Below the pieces are notes generated by a model that worked only from the letters and a program-made list of their open reading frames with translations, made no database searches and was not told the origin of the DNA. A stretch of 64,000 nt of DNA from Pelecanus crispus (Eukaryota > Chordata > Aves > Pelecaniformes > Pelecanidae), in contig NC_134643.1 in assembly GCF_030463565.1 (NCBI RefSeq), positions 76,133,721-76,197,720 of the forward strand, given 5' to 3'. Below, in pieces: positions 12,701 to 24,550 of this stretch; within the stretch, counting starts at the first letter, position 1; every line of letters starts with the position of its first letter. A program made the translations under genes and the position numbers.

Positions 12701-14337
12701 ATTCCCACTGCATTCAACAGGACTGTATTCTGTCCTTGAGAGTTTCTTCTATTTTTCATCTGTGACAAGTTTCCAAGGCTTATCTTTATATTAGTTCTAG
12801 ATTCCAGGTACACATTTACTGTCTCATTTTATTTATAGGCATTGGCTTTCTATTAATTTTTTAATACTTTTTTTTATCACCCCTGCTGTTACGATTTTTT
12901 TGGCGTACTGACTGCAGCCTTCTGGACTATGCTAATCTCTGACAAGACTGAGACACAGACCTAACTAAAATTGTCTAGTACAGCCAACACTGTGCTTAAA
13001 ATAGATTAAAAAAAAAAAATGTGAAACTATTTTTGCTGGCTAGGGCAGGATTTAATCTTTCAATCATAAGGTTGTGCCTTAGATTTTATTTTAAAATGTG
13101 TTAGAAACTTTTTAAATATCTGTTTTACAATGTGTATTTTCTGATGTGGGTTAGATAACTTCAAACCAATATAAAATTAGGAGACACAAGTTAGTCTTCG
13201 GCAAGCAGAAGTATCACATAACTTGACTTTTCCAGAAGAATGTCTTATACTGATAGTCTGATTATCATCATGTCAATGCATAGTTATACCTGGAGGACAT
13301 CCACATTTTTAATGCACAGTCACCCTGCTTCTACACTGTGATTTATTTCTTACTCTTTCCCACAAACCAGTTGCTCACAGTACCATATTTTGTCCACTTT
13401 ATGCTGCTAGAAACATCAGAACAATAGTTATACATTAAAAAAAAAAAAAAAGCTTTAAATTGCTCAAAAGTTTGCTCTAGTTTCTGTTGGCTTTCTGTTC
13501 AGCTATGGGAATGGGCGAGAGTAAAGACCTGCAGGAACTCCTCAATGGCCTTGTAGTTAATTTTAGCCTGAAGGGTAGTGCTCTCGGAGGTATAGACAGT
13601 GATAGAAATTATGCTGCCCAAGTCCCTTACCCTTGTTTATAAGTCCAGACTCATTCCTTCTCTCTTGCCGTCTAGAAAGTCTGCATTTGCTTTTGTCTTT
13701 TTGTTACCGAGCAGGAGTAATTTGGAATATTTTTATGGAGTTTGTTGTTGAATTTTAATTTTTAAAGGTTTTCCTCCAGACGTTCTAAAAAGTCGTTCAA
13801 TCGAAACACAGGATGAGACCCTGGCAGAATCTATGGGAGACTGCAACACCTGAGCTTGGAGCCACATGTTTTAAATGAGGCACTATGAATGAGGGAACAA
13901 GGGGACTGGACAGACACAAAACTTATAATGTCCTGTATAACATACTAAAAAAAATGGCACCTGTATCCTGTGACTGGCAGATTACTAGGATGGTGGGAGT
14001 GTTTTGTACTGCAGGCCTTCCAGAAGGGTATCGAGACATAGATTACAAGGAACCAAAATAAGAAATTTGGAGATCAGCATAAGTGCTACTTACGGCCCTG
14101 TAGCAGCGAGCAGGGGGAAACAGAATGCACCAAAGCCCCCGGAGCAGCAACCTGGTCCGTCCCACTCTTCCTGCAGCTGCTTGGCCCCTTCCCCACAGCC
14201 CCCACCAATGCACAGGAAGCTGACTTTGCACGCTCAGACCAACAAAAGGGCTTTTTTCTCCATATCTCAGACTACCTAAGTCACAAGGGCTGGGAAGCCA
14301 AGCAGCTGGCCATTGTTCCCCACTTCTGTACAGCACT

Positions 14338-14392
14338 CATCCATAAAATGACACAACTGAGGCTCAGTTGCCTTTGTCACAGATTTCAGGGT
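14338..14392 (+). repeat. Possible MIR core fragment
   Basis: CATAAAATGACACAACTGAGG then CTCAGTTG resembles MIR core sequence (ACAGATGAGGAAACTGAGGCTCAG). Short and uncertain. Confidence 0.3.
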
Positions 14393-15914
14393 GAGAAATA
14401 GCGTTATATTGGGATACCACATCAGCTTGGCCCTTTGACTAAAATCCACTTCCAGAAGAAATTTAATTGAAGAGTGGGCTATAGCAAGAGGAAAGTGTGA
14501 GTTGGTATCTCATGGTTGGAAAAGAGAGCTGGTAACAAGGACTTTGGGATTCTACTCTCAGCTCTGCACTTGACTCCCTTGGTAAGCCACAAAGTTCAGA
14601 TTTAAGATATGCAGAGATTTTTGATCTGTAGCTACGGACAAGGTTGGTTATTCTGAGCCCTACATACATTAACCTCCTTTTGAGAAAGTTGTCCTTAACC
14701 AACTTAGGTTTCAGTTCCTTCTCTAAGCTGGGCATGGTAATGTCAGCCTCTATCAGAAGAAGAGCAAGAGTGGCTTGCTTAATTGTTTATAAATTCCTTT
14801 GACATGTCAGAGGAAAAGTACTACTTAAATATTAAAAACTTAGTATGAATTCCTTCTAACCTATTAGAAGTTGGAAAGTAATTTTCGCTAGATATGTGGA
14901 ATCATCTAGAAGTGATCTATGACTGAGGTTATGAGATATTAGTGATATCTACACAAGTAATATGCAGGCAAACAAGCCTACGATTTTCATTAGAGATTTA
15001 CTAAGGTTGTATTAATTTATAAGTATATACTCATTAGCAAAACTCCTAGATTTCTAACATCTGACAAGTACTGCCTCTAGCATAACACTGTAACTGAGAC
15101 CTACGATCAAAGATATCAGCCTAGAGCATATTGGATCCTAATAACAAAGTTAATGATTAGAAACGATACCAGTTATTGAAACAGACTTTTAAATTAATAA
15201 TTTTAATATCAGAAAGTCACTTACATGTAGTATACATATGCATCAAATACACCTCTTTTCTGCAGATAATTCACGTCTACAAAAAAGCATGGGTTCTTCT
15301 ACCAGAAGGATTAAGAAGCTTTTTCCTGTTTCAGGACTGTGTGGAACTGATTGTAATTTGACATCTTCTTAGAATGAAAGTTGTGTCTTACATAAAATTA
15401 TTTTTCTGGGAGGAAAAAATATGCATTGAACATGTTTTTACAATTTTTTTTCAGGGTTTTGGGGGCGGGCGGCATTGTTTAATTTTAGGGACACTGGATT
15501 TTCTCCCCTTGTATTTTCCTTTTTTTTTTTTTGTAGTTGAAAGACAGGGAAAGAGGGCCTGAAGAAAACTTCTTTAAAACACATTTTCATAAAAATGCCA
15601 AGTACTTCTTTTAAAAATTATTAAAATGAAAATAATTTTATGGTTTCTCAAAAATTGTCATCAGCATTTGTTCTCTTATTGGCAAGTTCCAACAGCACCC
15701 CAATGGCTGCTGGGTTGAAGCTCAGTCTGGGGCAGCTATAGCTAAAGATTCCTGCAGGAAGCATTCAGAAATAGCTAGTAGTTTCCATTTCTATTAGTAA
15801 GAGTAAACTTACTTGATTATGGAAGAGTAAGCTACTCCTAGAACACAGATCAACTCCTAAAATACAGCCAATTTTTCTACTTATTCAAAGCAAATGAAAA
15901 GCTGATGTTAACAT

Positions 15915-15944
15915 TTGCGTGCTTTAAAAATGTAAAGCACGCAA
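15915..15944. repeat. Perfect 12-bp inverted repeat, 6-base loop
   Basis: TTGCGTGCTTTA and TAAAGCACGCAA flank the loop AAAATG. The stem is perfect and contains a CpG in each arm, unusual for AT-rich avian intergenic DNA. Confidence 0.75.
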
Positions 15945-16989
15945 CTAAAGCCAAGTATAAACTTAACAATGTTTGTTACCTAAAAATGAAAAAGTGACTT
16001 TTATTTTCCCTATCTTTCGCTGTTAATCTTCTGCCATTGTTTCAGGTTAAACATACTGCTTGTTAAAGAGGATAGATTGTAGGTAAGGAAAATATAAGCC
16101 CTTTATTTCACCGTTAAAAAAAAGAAAAAAAAATTGCCTTATGTAGGAGCACTTTCTTCATGGTAGACCAGTAGTAGGGATACATTGGGAGTAGGTTTTA
16201 TAAGCATACATCCAACCATCCTTTCATTGTACTGCCTCTGAAAATCTGATGTTCCCAGACTAACACACTCATAATCATCCTCCCTAGAAAATTAGAACCT
16301 ATTAGTTTTAGTGCAAAACTGAATCTGGAATTGCAGCTTCCAGGCTTTTCTTCTTTTCTAGTTCTTACAGTTCAGATAAGTAAGGCAATCATGCTTTGTA
16401 AAATTAAGAAGCATCTCTGATTGTTGCTTAAAGCAACTTTTCAAAAAACAACCTCCCTCCCTCAAAAAAAAAAACCCCAACCACCAGTACATGCTTCTTC
16501 ATTGGTTTTAATAAATGCAAAACCTTAAGTTTCTAAAATACACACTTTGAAACCATATAATAGTCAACACTGTCAGAAGTGACTGGCAATTTAGGTGCCT
16601 AAAAGGAGCCACCTCCAAGAACCAGGCTTTAAGAGCAAGGATGTGTTTAATCATCAGTCCCCACTGAAAATCTTGGCCCAGGCTTCTGTTAAGAGTAACC
16701 AGCATCAGCCTTTGTGCAAGAGTAGCTGTGCACCGGTTTCTGCCGGAGAAAAGATCCCTTTAGTCTCCTATGCAGGCAGAGACGCCACCATTTCCCTGCT
16801 GTTGGAGCACACCTTCAGTTACTTCTATCCATAATTGAAGCTGACATATCTTATGTGGGCCATTCACCTTTTATTCAACATGAACAGCCTGCAAAAATGG
16901 CTGAGAGGTTCACAGGAAGGAAGCAGTTAAATGATAAAAATGTGAAATGTTATGCAGCAAGCTGTGTACAATTAACTAGAATTCAAATA

Positions 16990-17130
16990 TACACCTTGTT
17001 CCAATCCAAGCCATTTATCAGATAAAAATAGTCTGCTAGAAGAATGTCATGATTAATGAGGTGAGACTCCAGCTAATTACTGTTTCCTCCAGAAGTAATT
17101 AGGTTGGCATTGCTAATCAAGATGAATGAA
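16990..17130. promoter_or_regulatory. Paired homeodomain-site element, possible conserved enhancer
   Basis: CTAATTACT (17073-17081) and AGTAATTAG (17094-17102) form a perfect 9-bp inverted pair 12 bases apart. CATGATTAATGAGG and GCTAATCAAGATGA flank them. Clustered TAAT cores without decay are typical of conserved enhancers in deserts near developmental regulators. Conservation cannot be tested here. Confidence 0.3.
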
Positions 17131-17979
17131 CACTCTGACCCGCTTTTTTAAATGTAAAACTATGAGCTGCAGCAGCAATAACATCATTTAGTTCAGGCAA
17201 TGTAGTCTTTATTAGGCTTGTAGTTTGATTAAATTCTTTTGTTACACCAGGCTTTCCACACATGAACAGATGAATACTGTGATGTTCAAAGAGTTTGTCA
17301 CCCTTAATTAAGGACTGAAAAGGCTTGTTCAATTCACAGGGCAATACACAGGACAGCTCTAAATTGATAGCTTTTAAGTGGGGGATAACTGAGGGAGTCA
17401 TAGGGTTTGCCCATCTGCAAGAAGATCCCTCCTCCTTCCACAGTTTTCCAACATAGTAGCTGGAAAATTAATATCAGATATTTTTGTATTGATTCCATTA
17501 GGCAACACTCATTTCATCAGAGCCCCTTTTCACACACGACTGTACAGCTTTACTTGTATAGAGCAAATCCATTATGAATTAAGAGAAAGCAAGCTGTAAG
17601 AAGTACATCAGCTCATTTATCGTGCTGTTTCTGACTGTGACCCTTTTGCACAACTAAAGAGTCCCAGAATAGCCTCATCCCCCACCATTTCAGCTGTTCA
17701 CATCATGACCACATGTGCTATTTCATACTGGGGGGCAGGTGGGGGAAGTGACAGTGAAGTGTCTGAATGATGTAGAGATACAACATGTTGTAGTGGAGTT
17801 AACATATAGTAATTTCATTTATTCACCTCTTGCTATTACATAAACCACTTCCTTATCCCAAGGATTTATTTTAGGTAAATGCTAGGTCCAAATTTCCACC
17901 TGAGAGTTTTAATTTAAAGCACAGATTAGACCAGATAAGAAGATGACACTCATCCCGTGACACCTTTTGGATCTACTCA

Positions 17980-19200
17980 CTGTCTCCTCAATGAGAAGCA
18001 CTGCAGCTGAGGTGGGACCTCAGGGCCCCGAGCAGCGGTGGGGGCACGGGGAAGGAGAGGGGGTGGTGGGCACAGAAGGCCTGTCCCTCTCTGTGGCAGC
18101 GGCTGTAGGTTTAATTTCCGCCAGGCAATTAGGCCGCCATAGACCCATTCAGCCTGGTACAAAGCAGCAGGCTGTCCTAGCTGGGGCGCAGAGCAGGCCA
18201 GACCCCGCTCCTCCCAGCGGGACGGGACATCCTCGTGAGACCGCCATGACCCAGTAGCACCACCGGTAACAGCAGATGATCCTTTGCCACAGGATAAGTT
18301 ACTATCAGCTTGGCAACCAAAGACTGACCTGAGCTTTCTCTCACGCACGTTTGGCTGGCCACAGGCTCGTCCTGGGGCTGGGGGTCCCCAGCCAAGCCTT
18401 TCTCCGTGACGTGCCAGTACGCAACATGAGAGGCACCCAACCTGAGCAACCTTGGACCTGTCAGTATTTGGCTAAGAAGATACCCACGCGCCTCAGCTGA
18501 AAGCCAAAGCTTCGCGCCTGAGCACACCACCTGCGGACACAAAGCACACAGAAGGACACCATTTGCCTCCCTCAGCACAGCTCCACTCTGCCACTGCCCA
18601 CGGCAGACACAACATCCCGCCCCAGTGGGTGGAAGTTGCTTGCTGCATCTCACACCTCTATCACAACATTTAGCAGGACCACAGTAGCCCCCATAAGCCA
18701 CACTACAGGGGACAGACAGACACCGACCCCCTGGGAGAGCTGAGGCTCACGGACCCTGCCGCCCCACCTGCCACAGGTCTGCACGGTGCCTTCTTCCTCT
18801 CCAGCATTCTGATACTTAACGATTTAACAAAAATCCTTACCCAGAGGGTGGGAATAGCGTCTCTTTCCTTCCTCTGCCATCTGGTTGATACCGCCACTCG
18901 CTAGATTGCAAAATCCTATTTTTAACCTCTTCTGCCTAATGATACTGCGACGCCAGCCACTGATTGACACGTGCCTGCCTCCCGCTGCTGCTGCTCCTCC
19001 CCGGCACCTCGCCCGGGCCGGGCTGGCCTCGCACTCTGCCATCTCCAGGAGCAGAACAACAGCTAGGGCCTCACGTCTCCCAGACATCACCCCAAGCAGC
19101 CATGGACAGGCTTCTCAGAGGGACGCTCCAGGTGGAAGCCCTGAGAGAGCTGATTTGGGGAGTGGTACCTGGGAGACCACACTATAACCTATGTAAAACC
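17980..19200. promoter_or_regulatory. GC- and CpG-rich block
   Basis: In an otherwise AT-rich region this 1.2 kb is clearly GC-rich. CpG clusters lie at 18025-18265 (about 13 CpG in 240 bases by eye) and 18960-19035 (about 7 in 75, around GCCCGGGCCGGGC). Long open frames on both strands, up to 174 codons at 18701-18177, follow from the GC content and have no family features. It could be a small CpG island for an unannotated transcript, or simply a GC-rich patch. Confidence 0.4.
18040..18070 (+). other. G-quadruplex motif in GC-rich block
   Basis: G runs of 5, 4, 5 and 3 with loops CAC, AAGGAGA and TGGT. It lies at the start of the GC/CpG-rich block. Confidence 0.55.
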
Positions 19201-19466
19201 CTTCCTTCCTCACTGCTCCCTGACATGGCCTCTAACTGCCCTCACCTGCTTCACCTCACACCCACAGCCCCTCTCATGCACGAATACCTAAAGCCCCTTG
19301 CCCTGTTGCCTGTGTGTCAGGTTCTGAGCCCCATGAATGTGAGTCTGTGGTGTGGGGGCATTTAACTTCTAATTTATGTGTCACTTTTTTTTGTCATTGT
19401 TGTTCTCTTTTCTGGAAAGCAAGGAGGTTTTTTTTTTTTTAGAGTCAAGGCTTCCTCGAGTTGGAG

Positions 19467-19485
19467 CCAAGATGGTGGCGCTGCC
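19467..19485 (+). promoter_or_regulatory. YY1-like promoter motif
   Basis: CCAAGATGGTGGCGCTGCC closely resembles the AAGATGGCGGC YY1 element found just downstream of many vertebrate start sites. It lies about 270 bases beyond the GC-rich block, where a plus-strand transcript could begin. One mismatch from consensus; function unproven. Confidence 0.25.
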
Positions 19486-22400
19486 ATCCAACAGCTTTGA
19501 CTCATTTTTGTTTTGCTTACAGAATCAACTTGCTGGTTACAGATTCCTGCGATGATGAATTCGCTAGGAAACAAGAAAAGAAGGCACGCTTGTCATTCCT
19601 AAGTGCTCCGCTTCTTGTCCCTGCAGTACCCCTTCGCGGCTGCAGGCAGGGTATTGCAGCCAGGCGCAGGCTCACCTGCCTCCTTACGACTGCACAGTAC
19701 TAACTGTGGGGCGCAACACTCTCCTTCAGGGTAAATCTGCCACTGCCTCCCTTTTAGTGCTTGACCAAGAAGGTATACAGTGTAAGAATTTGTTAAAAAA
19801 AAAGAAAAGTAAAACCAGTAAAAGACAGACATTTCATATGAATGCACGCCTGGTTTCTCACACGGGCACGCTGGTCTCACAAACGCGGAGCTCTTGTTTC
19901 CTCACAACCTAGGGAGAGGTGTGAAAGGACAGGTTTTAGGGACACTGCTCTGATCTGTGCTGACTTGACTAAGTATGCTGAGTACTTCTTTATTAATGTA
20001 GTTGGTTCACGCATCCCTGGGTTGTCAATGGCTTCCTTAACTGTGTAGCTCTTAAAAGTGAAGCATGTAATTTCTGAGCTGCTACATGCTACTGAAGCAA
20101 CTCTAATGATTTATTTATGAAAGGTTTATTGACCTACCCAAGTTTTAGATGCTCATTCACTTTTATGGACACATACCCTTAATTCCCGTCACAAGGATGT
20201 TGGTTAACTGAGCCAAATTAAAATGGGGTACCCTATAGAAGCAAGCGGTTTCTAAAATCCCTTTCTCTGGTCACAGCTGTGCCACAATGGTGGTTCCCTT
20301 TCTCTCCATGCATTATTTCCATGCATTCCTGTTGGCTGAATGTGGTCCAAGGTTGCCCAAATAGTCCTACTCCACAAAGCATGGGCAGCAGCTCCAGTGC
20401 TGCTTGAACATATTCATTTCCATCTCTCTACCTGCTGCTACTAACAGCACAGACATTGTAACAGTGTTGTTCCTTGGACTCCTTCATCGCTCTAGCTGCT
20501 GCTCTGAGGAACAATCTAGTGTATAGGGACTGCTGGATTTTTTTTGGCTCTTCCCTTCCCTACACATGGTCTATGACCACTCTCACAGTGAGCTGTGATG
20601 TCCCCTCAAAGGTCTGCCAGGAAACAGACCTGTTTAGACAGGGGGTGTTGCAGATGAACTCTTATTTTGTTTAGGACATACGAGATCTGATTGCTTGCTT
20701 TTTTTAAAAAAAAAAAAGTAATTTTTGTATTAGTTGAACTACAAACATCTTTGCTGCCAAAGGCTGACCTCTACCCTAGCAGTGTAAGCAAAATTATTCT
20801 TAGTTCCCCTTTTTTTTTTTTTTCTGATAATAGGACCCAAGGGTAGCTTAAGAAATACTGAGAGAATTAAAATATTGGATGGGTAAATGAAAAACGCAAG
20901 TGAAAAAATGCAAGTGAAGTAAGAAGCAATAATAAGCCCATGAGGTCACTGATCATGTCCAGACCACATCGGGATGCGGGGAACTTGCAGTCATTCACAC
21001 GGCAGCTATCACCCCCCATGGAGAAAGGAGGGTGGAGTCCAGATCTCATCAGTGAGGTCATCTCCTTTCTAATCCTACACTCTTCGTACTTTTGGAGCAC
21101 AACCACGGCGGTTTTAGCAGGAACTGAGCTCAGCTCTGCCAGCCAAGGGGTGCGGAGTGTCAGGAATTTCCAGACCACTCATCAGTCCAGCCCACCCCCC
21201 CAGCTGACGTTGTTTATAAGTCCCTGGACCCTCTCTGCTTAAAGAGAAATCTAGATCCACCTACTCTGTGTACATTTTGTGCTGTTGATGCATTGCAGGG
21301 CTGAACTTGGCCAGCCAGGGAGCCTGACCCACAAACACTGGTGCATGCACTGGTAGTGCCTGGTTGGTGTGGGTTAGGTGTCTCTGGGTGCCTAAACCAC
21401 AGGGCAAGTAAATCAGTCACACTTCTCGGAGCCAGAGTGTGTTTATGTGAAATGGAGAAATACTTGTGCCATGTCCTGGGAGGTCCCCAGTTCACTACCC
21501 TACTATTAGACAAAGTAGCAGGTATCATAATTATTATGCATCATGCATTGCATTCAGTCTAGCTTAGACAGCAGAGATCAGAGGGAGCTCTTTTTCCTGC
21601 CTGCTCTGCCTAAGCAGCTGGAAGAGTTTGTCCCCATGCATAGATGAGGAGGACCAGCTTTTTAATATAGGCACCAGAGCTGGGTGTACAAAGGTGGGCA
21701 GAAGGAATACCATCCTTTTCCCACACTTTTTTGGTTTGGTTTTGGGGTTTTTTTTTTCCCTCCAGCAGTTTTTCAGACGTGCTCCAGAGCTTGTCAGATT
21801 TGTGAAAAGCACAACCTCGATCTCCTCAAAACTGTTCTTGTGCTTTTCAGAGACCCCTGCCTATTGTGTTGCTGCAGCTATGGGTGAGAGAGCGTGGGCA
21901 CACAACTAGGCTTGTCTGCTGCATGTTTCTTTAGCTAATTTTTTTTAACAAATCTAATTCAGGTTTTGCAATTCTTGATGTGGGTTTTCTTCGTGAAAGA
22001 ATAAAATAGAAAAGTCACTGATGATTTGTTCTTTCACTGTATTTCAGTGCCAATGCATCATTTAGCGCTGCAGCAGCCATCAATACCCACTCAGCCACTA
22101 TCATGCAGCTTTTCCCTGTCATTCACTGTGTCATTTAGAAAGTGATAAAAATCCCAGCTTAGAGCAGTATATTCACTTTTGTGGTCCCCTACTTCCAGCA
22201 ACCTTTTAAAGCACTGAACAAAATTAGCAACAAATTACTTTATGAATACCGAGCCCTTTTGTTACAGTGTTCTGAGAGTTTGCAGTACTGTCAGATTTCA
22301 ATTAAATTTAAGAAAAATTAAGCTGCTCTGTGTGGCTGCTTGCTTAGACAGTGAGGTAATTATATATAATAAGGAGATCTGTTTAACAATTGCTCCTAGT

Positions 22401-24069
22401 CATGGCAACGTTGCACCGTTATTGTACTTAACATGAAAACAGACTGTTATATTGTTTTTAGAATGTGGGAAACCAGCAATAGCAGAGGCACATCATGAGC
22501 TTAACACATAGAGTAGGATTTTTAACATTACCAGCTGCAGTGAATTAATTGTTACGACTTTTTTGTTCTTTCAGGGAGGCTGGTTTTGCACATAGGTTAA
22601 AAAAGTGTGAGATCCCCAGTAACTTGTACACTGTGCTTTCAGTAGTAGGCATGCAGCAAAAGTACCATTAAGTCTAAGTTTTTGTTGATCAAAACAAAAA
22701 CAACTCTATGGGTGCTGCTTTTTTCTTTTTTTAAAAGAAAAGGAGGGCACAGCATAAAATAGTCATTGTCCTAGCCATATGTCCCAATGAGATGTGATGG
22801 CAGGTGGTAACAGCAAACATCCTGGAAGAGACCTCTTCATCACTGAGGCCAGGCCCAGCAGTGCCCCAGTGCCTTCCTTTCAGACATCGTGCCATGGGGT
22901 AAATAACTAGAGTATATGCTACTGTGATTTTACAGTGCAAGTGATTCTGTGTATTTGGGAAGACTAATGGATACGGAGAGTTCAGACATAATCTTTCACA
23001 CCTGGGCACCATGGCTTTGGTCCCTCTGCCCGAGCAGCCCTAAGGGTGCACGGGTGCCCATGCTGTTTGCCTGGAAGCGTAGGTCTCCTCTGAGCAGAGG
23101 GGTCTGCGGAGCATTTTACCCTGGAGGATGGAAAGAGGAATTTTACAAATAGTGCAGTTTTTTCCTGTGTTGGTAAAGTGTCTTGTTCAGGGTTAGAAGA
23201 AACCAGCTTTATTCTGGGACTCTTCTTCACAGTAGCGTGGCATTTTGAACTCAGAGAAGCAGCTGGAAAAGAAAATGTCAAAGTTCAGTTGTGTTCAAGA
23301 CTGAGTTTTGAATCTTGGCTAAGCTCAACTAGCGGATCAAGGAATGTAAGTCAGCTTGCTGATTTGTTCCATGAAAAGGAAACAGCTCAGGCCTAAGCAA
23401 ATACAAAACAAACAGCCATGCTTTTTTGAAGGGGACAATACAGGAATCTCTGAAAGAGTCTTCTTACCAGAGCAGGAGGAGAGCTGGGAGGGAGGAAGCA
23501 GCGGGGAGGCACACGCAAGAACTCACTTGGTACCAAGGGGTTTTAAGAAACATTTGAGAATAATTTCAAAACTAAGAGTGAAAACAGAGTGGAAACTTCT
23601 TGTAGGGCAGCAGTAGCCAAGCTGCGCTCCCAAACATCTCAAGTGCAGCTCCCACGCTGGGACTGTGACACAAGCCAGCAGCACAACTATTTGGCACAGA
23701 CAGCGTCTCAGAAATCCAAAGGTCCATCTGTGGGAGAAACTTATTGGGTGAGTAGGTGATAAGGTAGCCAGGAAAAGCACATAAACACCAAGAAAAGCAA
23801 AGAACTGCGCTCGGGCATGGAGTCACTAATTATCACTCAGGAAAGAGTTTGGCGTCACTGCGGATAGTACCATAGGAACGTCGAGCCTGTGCTTCACAAT
23901 GATCGAAAGGCAAATAGGACACTGGGAACCGTGAGGGAAGGAAGAGCAAACAGAACAGAAAGAAGAATCGCACACTGTGCCCATGTCTGCTTCAAGTCCC
24001 TATTGTTCCTCTCAAAAATGACACAAAGGATATAGAAACGATAGGGCAACAGCCATGATCACAGTTACA
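19486..24069. other. Intergenic DNA, no gene recognised
   Basis: Mixed-composition unique DNA. T7A12-type runs occur at about 20699-20717. Open frames of 60-104 codons on both strands have no motif, start context or splice partners. No repeat family was recognised. Confidence 0.6.
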
Positions 24070-24550
24070 GAGCAGCATCTGTGCAGGGAATGGAGAGATA
24101 CCCTGGGACTCTCCAGCCTGGAGAAGAGAGAAGTTGGTCTTCAAAGTGCTGGTGGCTGCAGCGAAGGGCAGGAGGGGAAGAACTATGGCTCCTTCTCAGC
24201 ATCTAAGAGCTAAGGACATGAAATGAATTACCTTGCAACAGAACTGGAATGAGCAGAGGAAGCATTTTTCCATGTGGCACATAATTAGACTCAAGCACAG
24301 ATAACTCTGGAAGCCAAAAGTATAAATTGGTTTAAAATGTAATTTGACAAATTCGTGGAGGAAAATTCTACCAAGGGCTGTTGAACACAAAGCCACAAGT
24401 CTCCAGCTCAGAAAGTCCCTGAGCAACAGGGGAGGGGAAAGTTTCATGAGACATTAGACCCCCTCCTGCACTCCTTTTTTAAACTTCCACAGAAGGCAGA
24501 AAGCGTCGTCTGGTCTGACACCATACTGCTATCCCAGCGTTCCTAAATTA
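24070..24550 (+). mobile_element. Old CR1 LINE fragment
   Basis: CTCCAGCCTGGAGAAGAG at about 24111 matches the CR1 ORF2 region coding LxxLEK. From 24340, ATTTGACAAATTCGTGGAGG, then ACCAAGGGCTGTTGAACACA, then GGTCTGACACCATACTGCTA follow the 3' UTR layout of older CR1 families (normally GGTCTGACCCAGTATGGC). It is strongly diverged, without an open frame. Borders are approximate. Confidence 0.6.

Larger units (their letters stand above)
8363..17979. other. Intergenic DNA, no gene recognised
   Basis: Mostly AT-rich unique DNA. The stretches 10430-10720 and 14100-14340 are richer in GC and give chance open frames on both strands. Slowly decayed-looking AT stretches with TTAATTA cores (10160-10320, 16990-17130) could be conserved non-coding elements. 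A 12-bp inverted repeat lies at 15915. Confidence 0.65.

Noticed and set aside
18177-18701. 174-codon minus-strand open frame
   Set aside because: It lies in the GC-rich block where stops are rare. Frames on the other strand are open too, the peptide is Cys/Arg/Gly-rich with no motif, and no splice or start context supports it.
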